Assembly: GCA_965116865.1 (NCBI GenBank)
Contig: OZ220727.1
Span: forward strand, 2,728,001-2,792,000
Source: Aldehydirespirator sp965116865
Lineage (GTDB): Bacteria > Actinomycetota > Acidimicrobiia > Acidimicrobiales > Aldehydirespiratoraceae
Direction: 5' to 3'
Length of the DNA stretch: 64,000 nt
Shown here: positions 1 through 8,574 of the stretch, piece by piece
How the letters are laid out: each line of letters begins with the position of its first letter
Position numbering within the stretch: position 1 is the stretch's first letter
Notes under the pieces: model-generated
Databases searched by the model: none
What the model was told of the DNA's origin: nothing
Seen by the model: only the letters and a program-made list of their open reading frames with translations
Program-made: the position numbers and the translations under genes

Positions 1-58
1 GCCCGGACAGGGCGCTTGAATCAGTGCGGCGGCGGCGCGGGATGCCTGCAGGCTGGCA

Positions 59-80
59 GGCTGTTCGGGGGCAAGATCTT
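59..80 (+). repeat. 22-bp direct repeat, second copy at 529-550
   Basis: A 22-bp stretch beginning GGCTGTTCGG and ending AAGATCTT is identical at 59-80 and 529-550. GGCGGCGGCGCGGG words surround both copies and recur near 566. The copies bracket the ISL3-type transposase fragment, so they may mark a rearrangement or element edge. I see no gene in the first 187 bases. Confidence 0.6.
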
Positions 81-187
81 GAGCCTTCGCGGGTTCGTGG
101 GGAGCGGGGTGGTTGAGGGTTCCTGAGTAGGGGTCGGGGCCCTGCTGGGATCGGTGATGTACATGTCAGCGATCCAGGAGGGCCTCG

Positions 188-568
188 ATGGCTTCCGATG
201 TTGTGCGGGTGCGGCTGCATCTGCGCCGGGTCCGTGTGCTCGTGGTGGCGGTGGACACGCCGAGCGAGTTGGTTGTGGAGGTCGAGTCGGCTGTGAGGCG
301 GCCGGGGTGCCCGGCGTGCGGGTTCTGTTGCGCTCGGGTGCATGACGTCCGGCGTCGCGAGATCCGCGACCTGGAGGTGTCGGGATGTCACACGACGCTG
401 GTGTGGATGCGGCGGCGGCTCTCGTGGGGCAACTGCGGCGAGCGTTTCTTGGAGGACCGCCCAGCCTGCGAGGGACGCCTGGCGCGGCGACTGGCGCGGC
501 GGCGGCGCGGGGCGTGTGCAGGCCGACGGGCTGTTCGGGGGCAAGATCTTCGTGGGTGTCTGGATTAG
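188..568 (+). pseudogene. ISL3-family transposase, N-terminal fragment
   Basis: The reading frame encodes only the N-terminal zinc-finger part of an ISL3-type transposase. Visible are the CPACG knuckle, VHDVRRREIRDLEVSG, LVWMRRRLSW and NCGERFLED. An intact ISL3 transposase is about 400-500 aa with a DDE domain; here family-like sequence stops near 500 and the rest is low-complexity and unrelated. The third Cys position of the second knuckle reads W-G-N-C, so even the finger is degraded. No terminal inverted repeats were found. It is a dead fragment. Confidence 0.7.
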
Positions 569-663
569 TGCGGCGGCGGCGCGGGACGCCCCCCAGCCCG
601 CTATGTCGATCCGCGCCATTCGCTTCCATCCTCACCGCTCTGACCGCACCAACAGCAGATCGG

Positions 664-861
664 CCAGACATCAAGAACGGCCGAGCCCCCCCAGGCGTCG
701 CAGACCTCCGCGGCTGGACCGACAATTGGATCGACAACCGCAATGAGCATCCGCACCCTTTCGTGTGGCGCATGACCGTCGACGAGATCTTCGAGACCAT
801 CGCAGCATATCTGCAACGCATTCTCCACTCGGAACGCTGGGTGGCTGTTGAGCAATGCTGA
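664..861 (+). pseudogene. IS630-family transposase, C-terminal fragment
   Basis: The frame ending at the TGA at 859-861 reads VADLRGWTDNWIDNRNEHPHP then FVWRMTVDEIFE...YLQRI. This is the usual extreme C-terminus of IS630 transposases (W-N-x-N-x-x-P-F-V-W-x-K-T-x-D-E-I). No DDE core remains. A near-identical copy lies in the opposite orientation at 31240-31440, next to the second DUF222-HNH gene, so the fragment was duplicated together with that gene. Confidence 0.75.
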
Positions 862-943
862 TTCCGTGTGACGCGCAAGGCTCTGACTTGGGGTTTTGCG
901 AGCGGAGATTGCCTTGTTCGGGGTTTGCTCGTCATTCTGCTAG
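862..943 (+). mobile_element. IS630-type terminal region / MITE-B-like end
   Basis: About 80 bp run from just inside the IS630 transposase stop to CTAG at 939-942. The two ends, TTGAGCAATGC... and ...TTTGCTCGTCATTCTG, are imperfect inverted repeats of each other. The same ends occur at 8212-8312, 31166-31250 and 38501-38601, the last two with a TTGCTCGGCACTCTCC-like terminus. The CTAG edge supplies the TAG stop of the leftward DUF222-HNH gene. It reads as the right end of a dead IS630 element whose short derivatives are MITE-B. Confidence 0.55.
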
Positions 944-3300
944 GCGGGGGTGAACAGCGTTTCGGGCTGTGGGGGTGCCGCCGGGTTGATCGGGTCCGTC
1001 TCGGGCTTGTCCGTCGAGGACGGTTCGGGTTGCCTGTTTCGTCGAGGCGGTCCGGGTCCGTGGTCTGGTGCCGGGTCGGGGGCGTGGGCGGGTCGGTGGC
1101 GGGTGCGTTCGGGCGGCTGGCTGTCGGAGTGGCTGGAGGAGAACCCGGCCGGGGCGTGGGCGGGTCCGTGGCGGGTGCGTTCGGGTGGTTCGATGGTGTA
1201 GAGGCCGCGTCCGTCGGGAGCTTCCTGCCAGCCGTGGAGGTGCACTTTTTGGTGGCATCCCCAGCACAGCAGCATCATGTTGTCGATGTTCGTCGGCCCG
1301 CCTTGCGATACTGCTTGGACGTGGTGGCCCTGGCAGATCCACATGTCGGCTCCGCAGCCCCCGCAGGCCCCGTAGCGGGCCCGCAGCGCGTTGGTCTGGG
1401 CTTTGGTGGCGACCCGTTTGGAGTGGCCGTGCCATAACGGCACGCCCTCGCTGCTGAACACCACTCCTTTGATCCTCGCGTTGCAGAAGTGCTCCTCCAG
1501 CACGCTTCGGGGGATCACCTCGCCCCCGGCGATCTCCGCGAACGCCTCGGTGCCGTCAGCGCTGAGATGCTGCACGATGGTGATGTCCGCCGACGGCCGA
1601 CCACCGCACCCGCACCTGTTGCCAGCCACGCCGGAACGACTGTCACCGACGCCTGCACCGGACCCGTTCACGTGGCCGCCGCCGCGCTCGCCGGTGTCTG
1701 GGCCAGACCCGTCTGCGGCGCCGGCCGCGCCGCTGCGACCCTCGTCTGCGCCTGCACCGGACCCGTTCACGTGGCCGCCGCCGCTGTTGTCATCGTGGGA
1801 TCCGTTCGGGGTGCTGGCCGCTTTGGTGTCGCTGTTGTCATCGTGGGATCCGTTCGGGGTGCTGGCCGCTTTGGTGTCGCTGTTGTCATCGTGGGATCCG
1901 TTCGGGGTGCTGGCCGCTTTGGTGTCGCTGTTGTCATCGTGGGATCCGTTCGGGGTGCTGGCCGCTTTGGTGTCGCTGTTGTCATCGTGGGATCCGTTCG
2001 GGGTGCTGGCCGCTTTGGTGTCGCTGTTGTCATCGTGGGATCCGTTCGGGGTGCCGGCCGCTTTGGTGTCGCTGTTGTCATCGTGGGATCCGTTCGGGGT
2101 GCTGGCCGCTTTGGTGTCGCTGTTGTCATCGTGGGATCCGTTCGGGGTGCTGGCCGCTTTGGTGTCGCTGTTGTCATCGTGGGATCCGTTCGGGGTGCTG
2201 GCCGCTTTGGTGTCGCTGTTGTCATCGTGGGATCCGTTCGGGGTGCTGGCCGCTTTGGTGTCGCTGTTGTCATCGTGGGATCCGTTCGGGGTGCTGGCCG
2301 CTTTGGTGTCGCTGTTGTCATCGTGGGATCCGTTCGGGGTGCTGGCCGCTTTGGTGTCGCTGTTGTCATCGTGGGATCCGTTCGGGGTGCCGGCCGCCTT
2401 GGCGCCGCTGCTGCTCTCGTGGGGCTCGTTCGGGGTGCCGGCCGCCTTGGCGCCGCTGCTGCTCTCGTGGGGCTCGTTCGGGGTGCCGGCCGCCTTGGCG
2501 CCGCTGCTGCTCTCGTGGGGCTCGTTCGGGGTGGTTGCTGTTTTGGCGTAGATGCTGCCGTGCGAGGTCAGCGTGTCGAGGGCGTCGGCCATGCGCTGGT
2601 CGAGGGTGCGCTTGTTGTCGCGGGGGCTGCGCAGGTCCAGCCGGCGCAGCCGCTCGGCCTCCAACAAGAACCGCTTGCGTACCTTGGCGCCAGTCACCGG
2701 GTCGAGTTCGCCCCGCAGGTGCATCATCCCGTCGTCTCCGTTCCAGATGCCCAGCCGCCGCCGGGCCCGTTGGCGGCGGTACCGCTCCTCGGCGTCGTCG
2801 GGCTGGCGCCGAGCCGCCCAGCGGCCCGCCTCGCGGGCGAACTGCTCAGGCGACAGCACCGCCGCCTGCGCCAACAACTCGGCGTCTTGTTGCACCTGCT
2901 CGGCGTCGGTCTTGTCGCTCGTGGCGGCGAGCACCCTGGCGTTGGCCACCGAGATGTCGCCGTTCTCGACCGCGTCGCGCACCGAAGGCAGCCCCTGCAG
3001 CTGCTTGACGGTCCTGACATGGCCGGCGGCCTCGCGGCGCGGCAACCCCGCAGCCTGCGCCAGCGCGCCCACACCGCCGTCGCCGTGGCGCTCCCGCGTC
3101 GCCAGACCCCCGGCCGTGTCCGCCTGCAACACCGCCAACTGCCCACCGAAGGCCTTGCACTCTCCCAGCACCACCCGCAGATCCCCAGTAGGCGTCGCCG
3201 GATCGTTCACCAGCCGGATCAACTCGGCCAAGCCTTCCCGCACCCGTCGTGTTGTGCTCACAACCATGCACACACCCTGCCACAGGGGTATGACATCCAT
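940..3300 (-). CDS. DUF222 / 13E12-type HNH endonuclease with 48-bp repeat expansion
   Basis: A 786-aa protein of the actinobacterial DUF222-HNH (13E12 repeat) family. The N-terminal ~260 residues are the helical DUF222 region (e.g. LQGLPSVRDAVENGDISVAN, LDPVTGAKVRKRF). A low-complexity linker follows with about twelve copies of a 16-residue NGSHDDNSDTKAAS unit and three diverged NEPHESSSGAKAAG units. The HNH domain near the C-terminus shows CGGCGADMWICQGHHVQ, NIDNMMLLCWGCHQKVHLH, with paired CxxC knuckles and the HH metal site. The tail is rich in Pro/Arg. A second start, the ATG about 33 bp downstream (MVVSTTRRV), is equally plausible. The TAG stop lies on a MITE/IS630 edge. A second copy is at 29558-31168. 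The family is generally thought to be mobile or homing-like; its cellular role is not settled. Confidence 0.85.
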   Translation of the reverse strand: MDVIPLWQGVCMVVSTTRRVREGLAELIRLVNDPATPTGDLRVVLGECKAFGGQLAVLQADTAGGLATRERHGDGGVGALAQAAGLPRREAAGHVRTVKQLQGLPSVRDAVENGDISVANARVLAATSDKTDAEQVQQDAELLAQAAVLSPEQFAREAGRWAARRQPDDAEERYRRQRARRRLGIWNGDDGMMHLRGELDPVTGAKVRKRFLLEAERLRRLDLRSPRDNKRTLDQRMADALDTLTSHGSIYAKTATTPNEPHESSSGAKAAGTPNEPHESSSGAKAAGTPNEPHESSSGAKAAGTPNGSHDDNSDTKAASTPNGSHDDNSDTKAASTPNGSHDDNSDTKAASTPNGSHDDNSDTKAASTPNGSHDDNSDTKAASTPNGSHDDNSDTKAASTPNGSHDDNSDTKAAGTPNGSHDDNSDTKAASTPNGSHDDNSDTKAASTPNGSHDDNSDTKAASTPNGSHDDNSDTKAASTPNGSHDDNSDTKAASTPNGSHDDNSGGGHVNGSGAGADEGRSGAAGAADGSGPDTGERGGGHVNGSGAGVGDSRSGVAGNRCGCGGRPSADITIVQHLSADGTEAFAEIAGGEVIPRSVLEEHFCNARIKGVVFSSEGVPLWHGHSKRVATKAQTNALRARYGACGGCGADMWICQGHHVQAVSQGGPTNIDNMMLLCWGCHQKVHLHGWQEAPDGRGLYTIEPPERTRHGPAHAPAGFSSSHSDSQPPERTRHRPAHAPDPAPDHGPGPPRRNRQPEPSSTDKPETDPINPAAPPQPETLFTPA
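1786..2540 (-). repeat. 48-bp tandem array inside DUF222-HNH gene
   Basis: A 48-bp unit starting GTTGTCATCG on the plus strand repeats twelve times almost without change, one copy differing by T to C in GGTGCCGGCC. A hybrid unit and three diverged 48-bp units (GCTCTCGTGGGGCTC...) follow to about 2540. 48 is divisible by three, so the frame is kept. The paralogue at 29558 has only about three such units, so the array expanded after the gene was duplicated. Confidence 0.95.
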
Positions 3301-3438
3301 AGACCCTCGTCAAAAAAGTCAACTGATTACACCGATATCAGCCGAGTCCACCAACACCCACCGCAGCGCAGTGCCACGACAGACAGCCAACGGACACCCA
3401 CAACACCGAAGGACCCAAACGCCAGATCGAGAAGCCCC

Positions 3439-4460
3439 CGAGACGGCCGAAAACCCCAGACGCGACTCGCGGCGCCACATGGGGCGTTCTGGTTGCCTGC
3501 GAGGGCCGCCGAGACGGCCGGAAGCCCCGGACGCGGCTCGTGGTGCCACATAGAGCGGATCAACACCGCCCACGCGACAACCCCCGAGACGGCCGAAGAC
3601 CCCAGACGCGACTCGCGGCGCCACATGGGGCGTTCTGGTTGCCTGCGAGGGCCGCCGAGACGGCCGGAAGCCCCGGACGCGGCTCGTGGTGCCACATAGA
3701 GCGGATCAACACCGCCCACGCGACAACCCCCGAGACGGCCGAAGACCCCAGACGCGACTCGCGGCGCCACATGGGGCGTTCTGGTTGCCTGCGAGGGCCG
3801 CCGAGACGGCCGGAAGCCCCGGACGCGGCTCGTGGTGCCACATAGAGCGGATCAACACCGCCCACGCGACAACCCCCGAGACGGCCGAAGACCCCAGACG
3901 CGACTCGCGGCGCCACATGGGGCGTTCTGGTTGCCTGCGAGGGCCGCCGAGACGGCCGGAAGCCCCGGACGCGGCTCGTGGTGCCACATAGAGCGGATCA
4001 ACACCGCCCACGCGACAACCCCCGAGACGGCCGAAGACCCCAGACGCGACTCGCGGCGCCACATGGGGCGTTCTGGTTGCCTGCGAGGGCCGCCGAGACG
4101 GCCGGAAGCCCCGGACGCGGCTCGTGGTGCCACATAGAGCGGATCAACACCGCCCACGCGACAACCCCCGAGACGGCCGAAGACCCCAGACGCGACTCGC
4201 GGCGCCACATGGGGCGTTCTGGTTGCCTGCGAGGGCCGCCGAGACGGCCGGAAGCCCCGGACGCGGCTCGTGGTGCCACATAGAGCGGATCAACACCGCC
4301 CACGCGACAACCCCCGAGACGGCCGAAGACCCCAGACGCGACTCGCGGCGCCACATGGGGCGTTCTGGTTGCCTGCGAGGGCCGCCGAGACGGCCGGAAG
4401 CCCCGGACGCGGCTCGTGGTGCCACATAGAGCGGATCAACACCGCCCACGCGACAACCCC
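3439..4460. repeat. 146-bp higher-order tandem array (71+75 bp), 7 copies
   Basis: Seven identical 146-bp units start at 3439, 3585, 3731, 3877, 4023, 4169 and 4315. Each is itself two related subunits of 71 bp (CGAGACGGCCGAAGACCCC...) and 75 bp (CGAGACGGCCGGAAGCCCC...), sharing CGAGACGGCCG, GACGCG.CTCG and GGTGCCAC words. It is a higher-order repeat, with subunits diverged from each other and then co-amplified. It lies 140 bp upstream of the leftward DUF222-HNH gene. Open frames run through it on both strands but look non-coding. Confidence 0.95.
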
Positions 4461-5023
4461 CGAGACGGCCGGAAGCCTTGGACGCGGCTCGTGGTGCCAC
4501 GTGGGGCGGATCGACGTTGCGTGTGTGGCGGCCTCCGAGATGGTCGGAAGCCTTGGACGCGGCTCGTGGTGCCACGTGGGGCGGATCGACGTTGCGTGTG
4601 TGGCGGCCTCCGAGATGGTCGGAAGCCTTGGACGCGGCTCGTGGTGCCACGTGGGGCGGATCGACGTTGCGTGTGTGGCGGCCTCCGAGATGGTCGGAAG
4701 CCTTGGACGCGGCTCGTGGTGCCACGTGGGGCGGATCGACGTTGCGTGTGTGGCGGCCTCCGAGATGGTCGGAAGCCTTGGACGCGGCTCGTGGTGCCAC
4801 GTGGGGCGGATCGACGTTGCGTGTGTGGCGGCCTCCGAGATGGTCGGAAGCCTTGGACGCGGCTCGTGGTGCCACGTGGGGCGGATCGACGTTGCGTGTG
4901 TGGCGGCCTCCGAGATGGTCGGAAGCCCTGGACGCGGCTCGTGGTGCCACGTGGGGCGTTCTGGTTGCCTGCGAGGGCCTCCGAGACGGCCGAAAACCCC
5001 AAACGCGACTCGCGGCGGCAGCG
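4461..5023. repeat. 75-bp tandem array, continuation of the 3439 array
   Basis: A 75-bp unit (CGAGAYGGYCGGAAGCCTTG...) starts at 4461, 4536, 4611, 4686, 4761, 4836 and 4911, spaced exactly 75 bp. The last copy is a hybrid that returns to the 71-bp subunit of the neighbouring higher-order array (GTTCTGGTTGCCTGCGAGG) and ends near 5023. It belongs to the same family as the 146-bp array and shares a core with the array at 28571. Confidence 0.93.
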
Positions 5024-5132
5024 TCCCACCGGGTGGTGGAAATTGAGGTAGCTGGGAGGGTCCACCACTAGGGGGGCCATCGGCGTGATCCTCGGTGAGA
5101 AGACTGACCCACTCATCGAGGAGGACACACAG

Positions 5133-5235
5133 ATGACCCTGTCTGATACTGCCACAGCGTAACTGTTGGAGACCTTCCGCGCCTCAGGTGGCGCGGAGTT
5201 GATCCGTGAGGCGGTGGAGCTTGCGGCCTGGAGGC
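5133..5235 (+). pseudogene. IS256-family transposase, N-terminal remnant
   Basis: ATG at 5133 opens MTLSDTATA, then an in-frame TAA, then LLETFRASGGAELIREAVEL. The latter is the conserved start of IS256-type mutator transposases, which normally continues into LxQELxEAEAxEVIGAxRYER. Here it breaks off into unrelated sequence near 5235. A Shine-Dalgarno-like GAGGAGG lies just upstream at about 5119. The fragment carries a stop codon and cannot act. Confidence 0.6.
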
Positions 5236-5362
5236 CACGAGCGGCTAGCCGGAGCGGACCCGAGGCCCCGTGCGCCGACCTCGCCCAGGCTGCACCAGAT
5301 GGCACCTTACATGCAATTTCGGTATATGCGATTTCAGTTCCATGACGAGCATACGTCTGTGC

Positions 5363-5368
5363 TATGCT
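5363..5368 (+). promoter_or_regulatory. Likely -10 box giving a leaderless mRNA
   Basis: TATGCT at 5363-5368 ends seven bases before the ATG at 5375, so transcription would begin at or next to the start codon. Leaderless mRNAs are common in Actinobacteria. No clear -35 or ribosome binding site is visible. The preceding ~60 bp are clearly more AT-rich than their surroundings. Confidence 0.45.
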
Positions 5369-5374
5369 GTTCAC

Positions 5375-8189
5375 ATGGCTAGTCATCCGTCGTCTCCTGG
5401 TGGTAGTCTCTTCGTTCCTCCCATCGCCGCGACCGCCAGCCCGCTCCGCTTCCTTGTAACGGCCGCTATGACGGCAGCGCTGCTCGCGGTTGCCCCCCCC
5501 GTCGGCTGCGTCCGGGCATGAAGATCTGCCTGATGTGCCTCATGACGGCGCAAGCAGCGCCGCGGTTCACGCTCTCGACAGCCGGGGCGTCTTCGACGGC
5601 ACATTGTGCGGACAGGACCAGGACCACTTCTGCCCGCAGGAGCCGCTGACACGCGCCCACATGGCCGTGTGGCTGGTCCGTCTCATCGACGGGGCAGACC
5701 CGTCCGGGGTGAAGGCCACCCGTTTCAGCGATGTGGACGGGGACCATCCCCAGGCGGCGTTCATTGAGAGGTTCGCAGCTCTAGGAATCACAGCGGGCTG
5801 CTCGACCGTTCCGCTGAGCTACTGCCCCGACGGGCACGTCACCCGCGCCCAGACGGCCGCGTTCCTGGCGCATGCGTACGAGCCGGAGGCCGCCGACCCG
5901 GCCGGGTTCACCGATGTGGCCGTCGGCGGCATTCACAGCGCCGACATCGACGCCCTGTTCTCCGCGGGGATCACCGCGGGGTGCGCGACGGAACCGCTGC
6001 GCTTCTGCCCCCAGCGGGCCACCACACGGGCTCAGATGGCGTCGTTGCTGGTGCGGGCCGACGATTACGCGGCAGAACGGCAGGCGGCGATGGAGTCGCT
6101 GAACTCTGAGAGCCTCAGCGACAACCACAACCCGTCCGTTGGGGGCGACACGCTCGGAGGCGATGACAACCCGTCCGTTGGGGGCGACACGCTCGGAGGC
6201 GATGACAACCCGTCCGTTGGGGGCGACACGCTCGGAGGCGATGACAACCCGTCCGTTGGGGGCGACACGCTCGGAGGCGATGACAACCCGTCCGTTGGGG
6301 GCGACACGCTCGGAGGCGATGACAACCCGTCCGTTGGGGGCGACACGCTCGGAGGCGATGACAACCCGTCCGTTGGGGGCGACACGCTCGGAGGCGATGA
6401 CAACCCGTCCGTTGGGGGCGACACGCTCGGAGGCGATGACAACCCGTCCGTTGGGGGCGACACGCTCGGAGGCGATGACAACCCGTCCGTTGGGGGCGAC
6501 ACGCTCGGAGGCGATGACAACCCGTCCGTTGGGGGCGACACGCTCGGAGGCGATGACAACCCGTCCGTTGGGGGCGACACGCTCGGAGGCGATGACAACC
6601 CGTCCGTTGGGGGCGACACGCTCGGAGGCGATGACAACCCGTCCGTTGGGGGCGACACGCTCGGAGGCGATGACAACCCGTCCGTTGGGGGCGACACGCT
6701 CGGAGGCGATGACAACCCGTCCGTTGGGGGCGACACGCTCGGAGGCGATGACAACCCGTCCGTTGGGGGCGACACGCTCGGAGGCGATGACAACCCGTCC
6801 GTTGGGGGCGACACGCTCGGAGGCGATGACAACCCGTCCGTTGGGGGCGACACGCTCGGAGGCGACCACAACCCGCCGCCGCCGACAATAACTATCATTC
6901 CGCCCAAAGACGACGAATTCTTATCGCAGACCGCGGCCGGAACGCCGAAAGTAGTCCGGGCGATAACCGATAAGTCGGTACATAATACAAACTTTCAAGT
7001 CTACTATCCGCTTGCCGGAACGATTGTCGACCCGGACGGGCAAACCCTGTCTTGGAATGTCATCAAGCCCCCCGAGGCCGACTGGCTGGTCTTCGATTCG
7101 GCCGCTTTAACCCTGTCCGGCCATGTCCCCAGCTCATTCGCCGAGGGCGACTCTATCTCGATTACTGTTAAGGTCACCGACACCGACGCCAAGGCCGCCG
7201 AATACAGCTTTTCGATAACCTCTCTAGGCCCCTACAACCCCGAGCCTCTGGGCTGCCGGGCGACCGGCGCGCCAATCGCCACTAAAGATTGGATTAAGAT
7301 CGGCAACTGGGAATGGGTCGAACCCGAACACGACCCGGCCATCCCCGAAAACACGCCCGGTTATTGGCAGCCCGATTGGGTCGAAGAAATTGGCGGAAGC
7401 GGCAAGCCGAAATGGAACGCCCCCTTCATCACCAAAGACAGCCGCCGGGTCGCTGGCGAAACCGAAATCTGGCGAATGAAGGAAGTCGAATACTACCGCA
7501 TAACCCGCAGCCCGGCCTGGGATTTCAGCCAAATCATTGTCGACGTTGACGACCTCCAGAGTTTCTATGGCCCCGACGGCAACGAGGTCGCTATCAGTGT
7601 CAGTGAGGGGGCCGACATCGTCCCCACCTCGACCCAACCCCGGGTAGACGGCCTCTGGACCTACACCCTCAGCGATGTGAGCCAGCCCGCGGGGGCCATT
7701 TACACGATCGAGGCCAGCACTTGCGAAAATGGCCCCTGGAGCCGGCCGCTCGAGCTTCAATGGAAATTCCCGAACGCTCCGACTATCCGCCCCGAGTTTA
7801 CCTATCTGACCCGCTACGGCGAAGACGGCAACCTCCTGCCCGACAACGACCTGGCTCTCAATATCGGCTGGAAGTACGAGCGGGGCGAATTCTATTCAGT
7901 CGATGCGGACATTCTCGACTCCGAGGGCAATCCGTTATACACCTCCCTGAGAAGTGAGCAGTACTTTCATACACACCAGCCCGGCCCCAGCTGGCTGGAA
8001 CGTTTCAGACTGGCCCACCTACTCTTTAAGCTTACCGAAGACGACAACCTGGCTGGCTCCGGCAAGCAGATTCGTGTCCGGCTCAGGGTCTGTAAGGACG
8101 CCTTTCTCAACCCACCACCGTGCGGCCGCGACACGGAGCTGATTCTCTCGACCAACAACTATCAAGGCCCGAAGGTCGCCAATGACTAG
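5375..8189 (+). CDS. Secreted S-layer-like repeat protein, frameshifted in signal peptide
   Basis: ATG 5375 encodes MASHPSSPGGSLF...LRFLVTAAMTAALLAVAPP, a secretion signal. The frame then breaks at a run of eight C (about 5492-5499). Seven C would join it to the long frame that continues as SAASGHEDLPDVPHD. That frame holds three S-layer-like repeats ending FCPQEPLTRAHMA, YCPDGHVTRAQTA and FCPQRATTRAQMA (about residues 45-205). Nineteen identical 13-residue units (NPSVGGDTLGGDD) follow, then a cadherin/CADG-like beta domain (DPDGQTLSWNV...SGHVPSSFAEGDS) and a C-terminal ~300 residues I do not recognise. From about 6885 the codons become more AT-rich, as if the C-terminal half came from elsewhere. 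Without the extra C it would be a ~935-aa cell-surface protein. The frameshift may be a slippage (phase) switch, a mutation or a read error. Confidence 0.65.
6129..6869 (+). repeat. 39-bp tandem array, 19 identical copies
   Basis: The 39-bp unit beginning AACCCGTCCGTTGGGGGCGA repeats nineteen times with essentially no variation, coding NPSVGGDTLGGDD in frame. Perfect identity means very recent expansion or ongoing homogenisation. The encoded Gly/Asp-rich stretch would form a flexible acidic stalk between the S-layer-like repeats and the C-terminal domains. Confidence 0.97.
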
Positions 8190-8389
8190 TGGTATGTCGT
8201 CGAAATGGCTAGGAGAGTGTTGATTATGTCCCAAAATCGCGATATCGCTGTCACAAAATCGCAGGTCAGAAGGTTGTGTACTGCGCGAAATCGGCATTAC
8301 TCAACAGTCTCCTAGGGCAGCGCGGAGGGCTCTAGCCCCAGCTTGAAATGGCTACAGACGCCCCGACCAATTCAGCGACGGACCACTAG
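8186..8389 (+). mobile_element. MITE-A copy 1, split by a nested MITE-B
   Basis: The outer sequence starts CTAGTGGTATGTCGTCGAAA and ends TTCAGCGACGGACCACTAG. Once the internal insert (8212-8312 plus one TA) is removed, it matches base for base the 101-bp elements at 11962-12062 (reverse) and 39483-39583. Terminal inverted repeats (GTGGTNYGTCG..GAAT) and TA/CTAG flanks point to an IS630/Tc1-mariner mobiliser. It sits on the TAG stop of the surface-protein gene. No coding capacity. Confidence 0.9.
8212..8312 (+). mobile_element. MITE-B inserted inside MITE-A
   Basis: A 101-bp segment with inverted ends GGAGAGTGTTGA and TCAACAGTCTCC is flanked by TA at 8210-8211 and 8313-8314. The other MITE-A copies have a single TA there, so the target duplication and empty site are both visible. 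Its ends resemble those of the IS630-like remnants at 862-943 and 31166-31250 and the MITE at 38501. This is a clean nested transposition showing that MITE-B moved after MITE-A. Confidence 0.9.
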
Positions 8390-8457
8390 AACACGCCGCA
8401 ACCGCGCCTTCGGTGCCGGTCGCTGCCTCTGTGCCGACCCGGACCGGCTAGACAGTA

Positions 8458-8482
8458 ATTTAAGTTGTCCCGCAACTTAAAT
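8458..8482. promoter_or_regulatory. Perfect 10-bp inverted repeat, possible operator
   Basis: ATTTAAGTTG at 8458-8467 and CAACTTAAAT at 8473-8482 are perfect reverse complements around a TCCCG loop, in an AT-rich gap about 90 bp upstream of the DUF4143-type ATPase. There is no U-run after it, so it is a poor terminator; a dimeric regulator site is more likely. No other gene is visible in 8390-8574. Confidence 0.5.
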
Positions 8483-8562
8483 ATATAAGTCCCCATTCAA
8501 GACTTGCATCAGCTGCCATCTAGATTCAACATTATCTGGTACACAAGGTCTGCACTGACTGG

Positions 8563-8568
8563 TACAAT
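8563..8568 (+). promoter_or_regulatory. Likely -10 box, leaderless start
   Basis: TACAAT at 8563-8568 ends seven bases before the GTG at 8575, the same geometry as at 5363. CTGGTACA occurs twice, 21-23 bp apart, just upstream and could bind a regulator. No ribosome binding site is visible. Confidence 0.4.
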
Positions 8569-8574
8569 CGTGCT

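Noticed and set aside
3439..5023. CRISPR-like array
   Set aside because: There are no constant short repeats with variable spacers; whole units are identical, and no cas genes are present.
3439..5023. tRNA-sized (71-75 nt) tandem genes
   Set aside because: No T-arm, anticodon or acceptor pairing is visible in either strand of the unit.
3540..5051. A ladder of ~100-270-codon open frames on both strands of the intergenic array
   Set aside because: They repeat with the array period, have no ribosome binding sites or family resemblance, and exist only because the GC-rich unit lacks stops.
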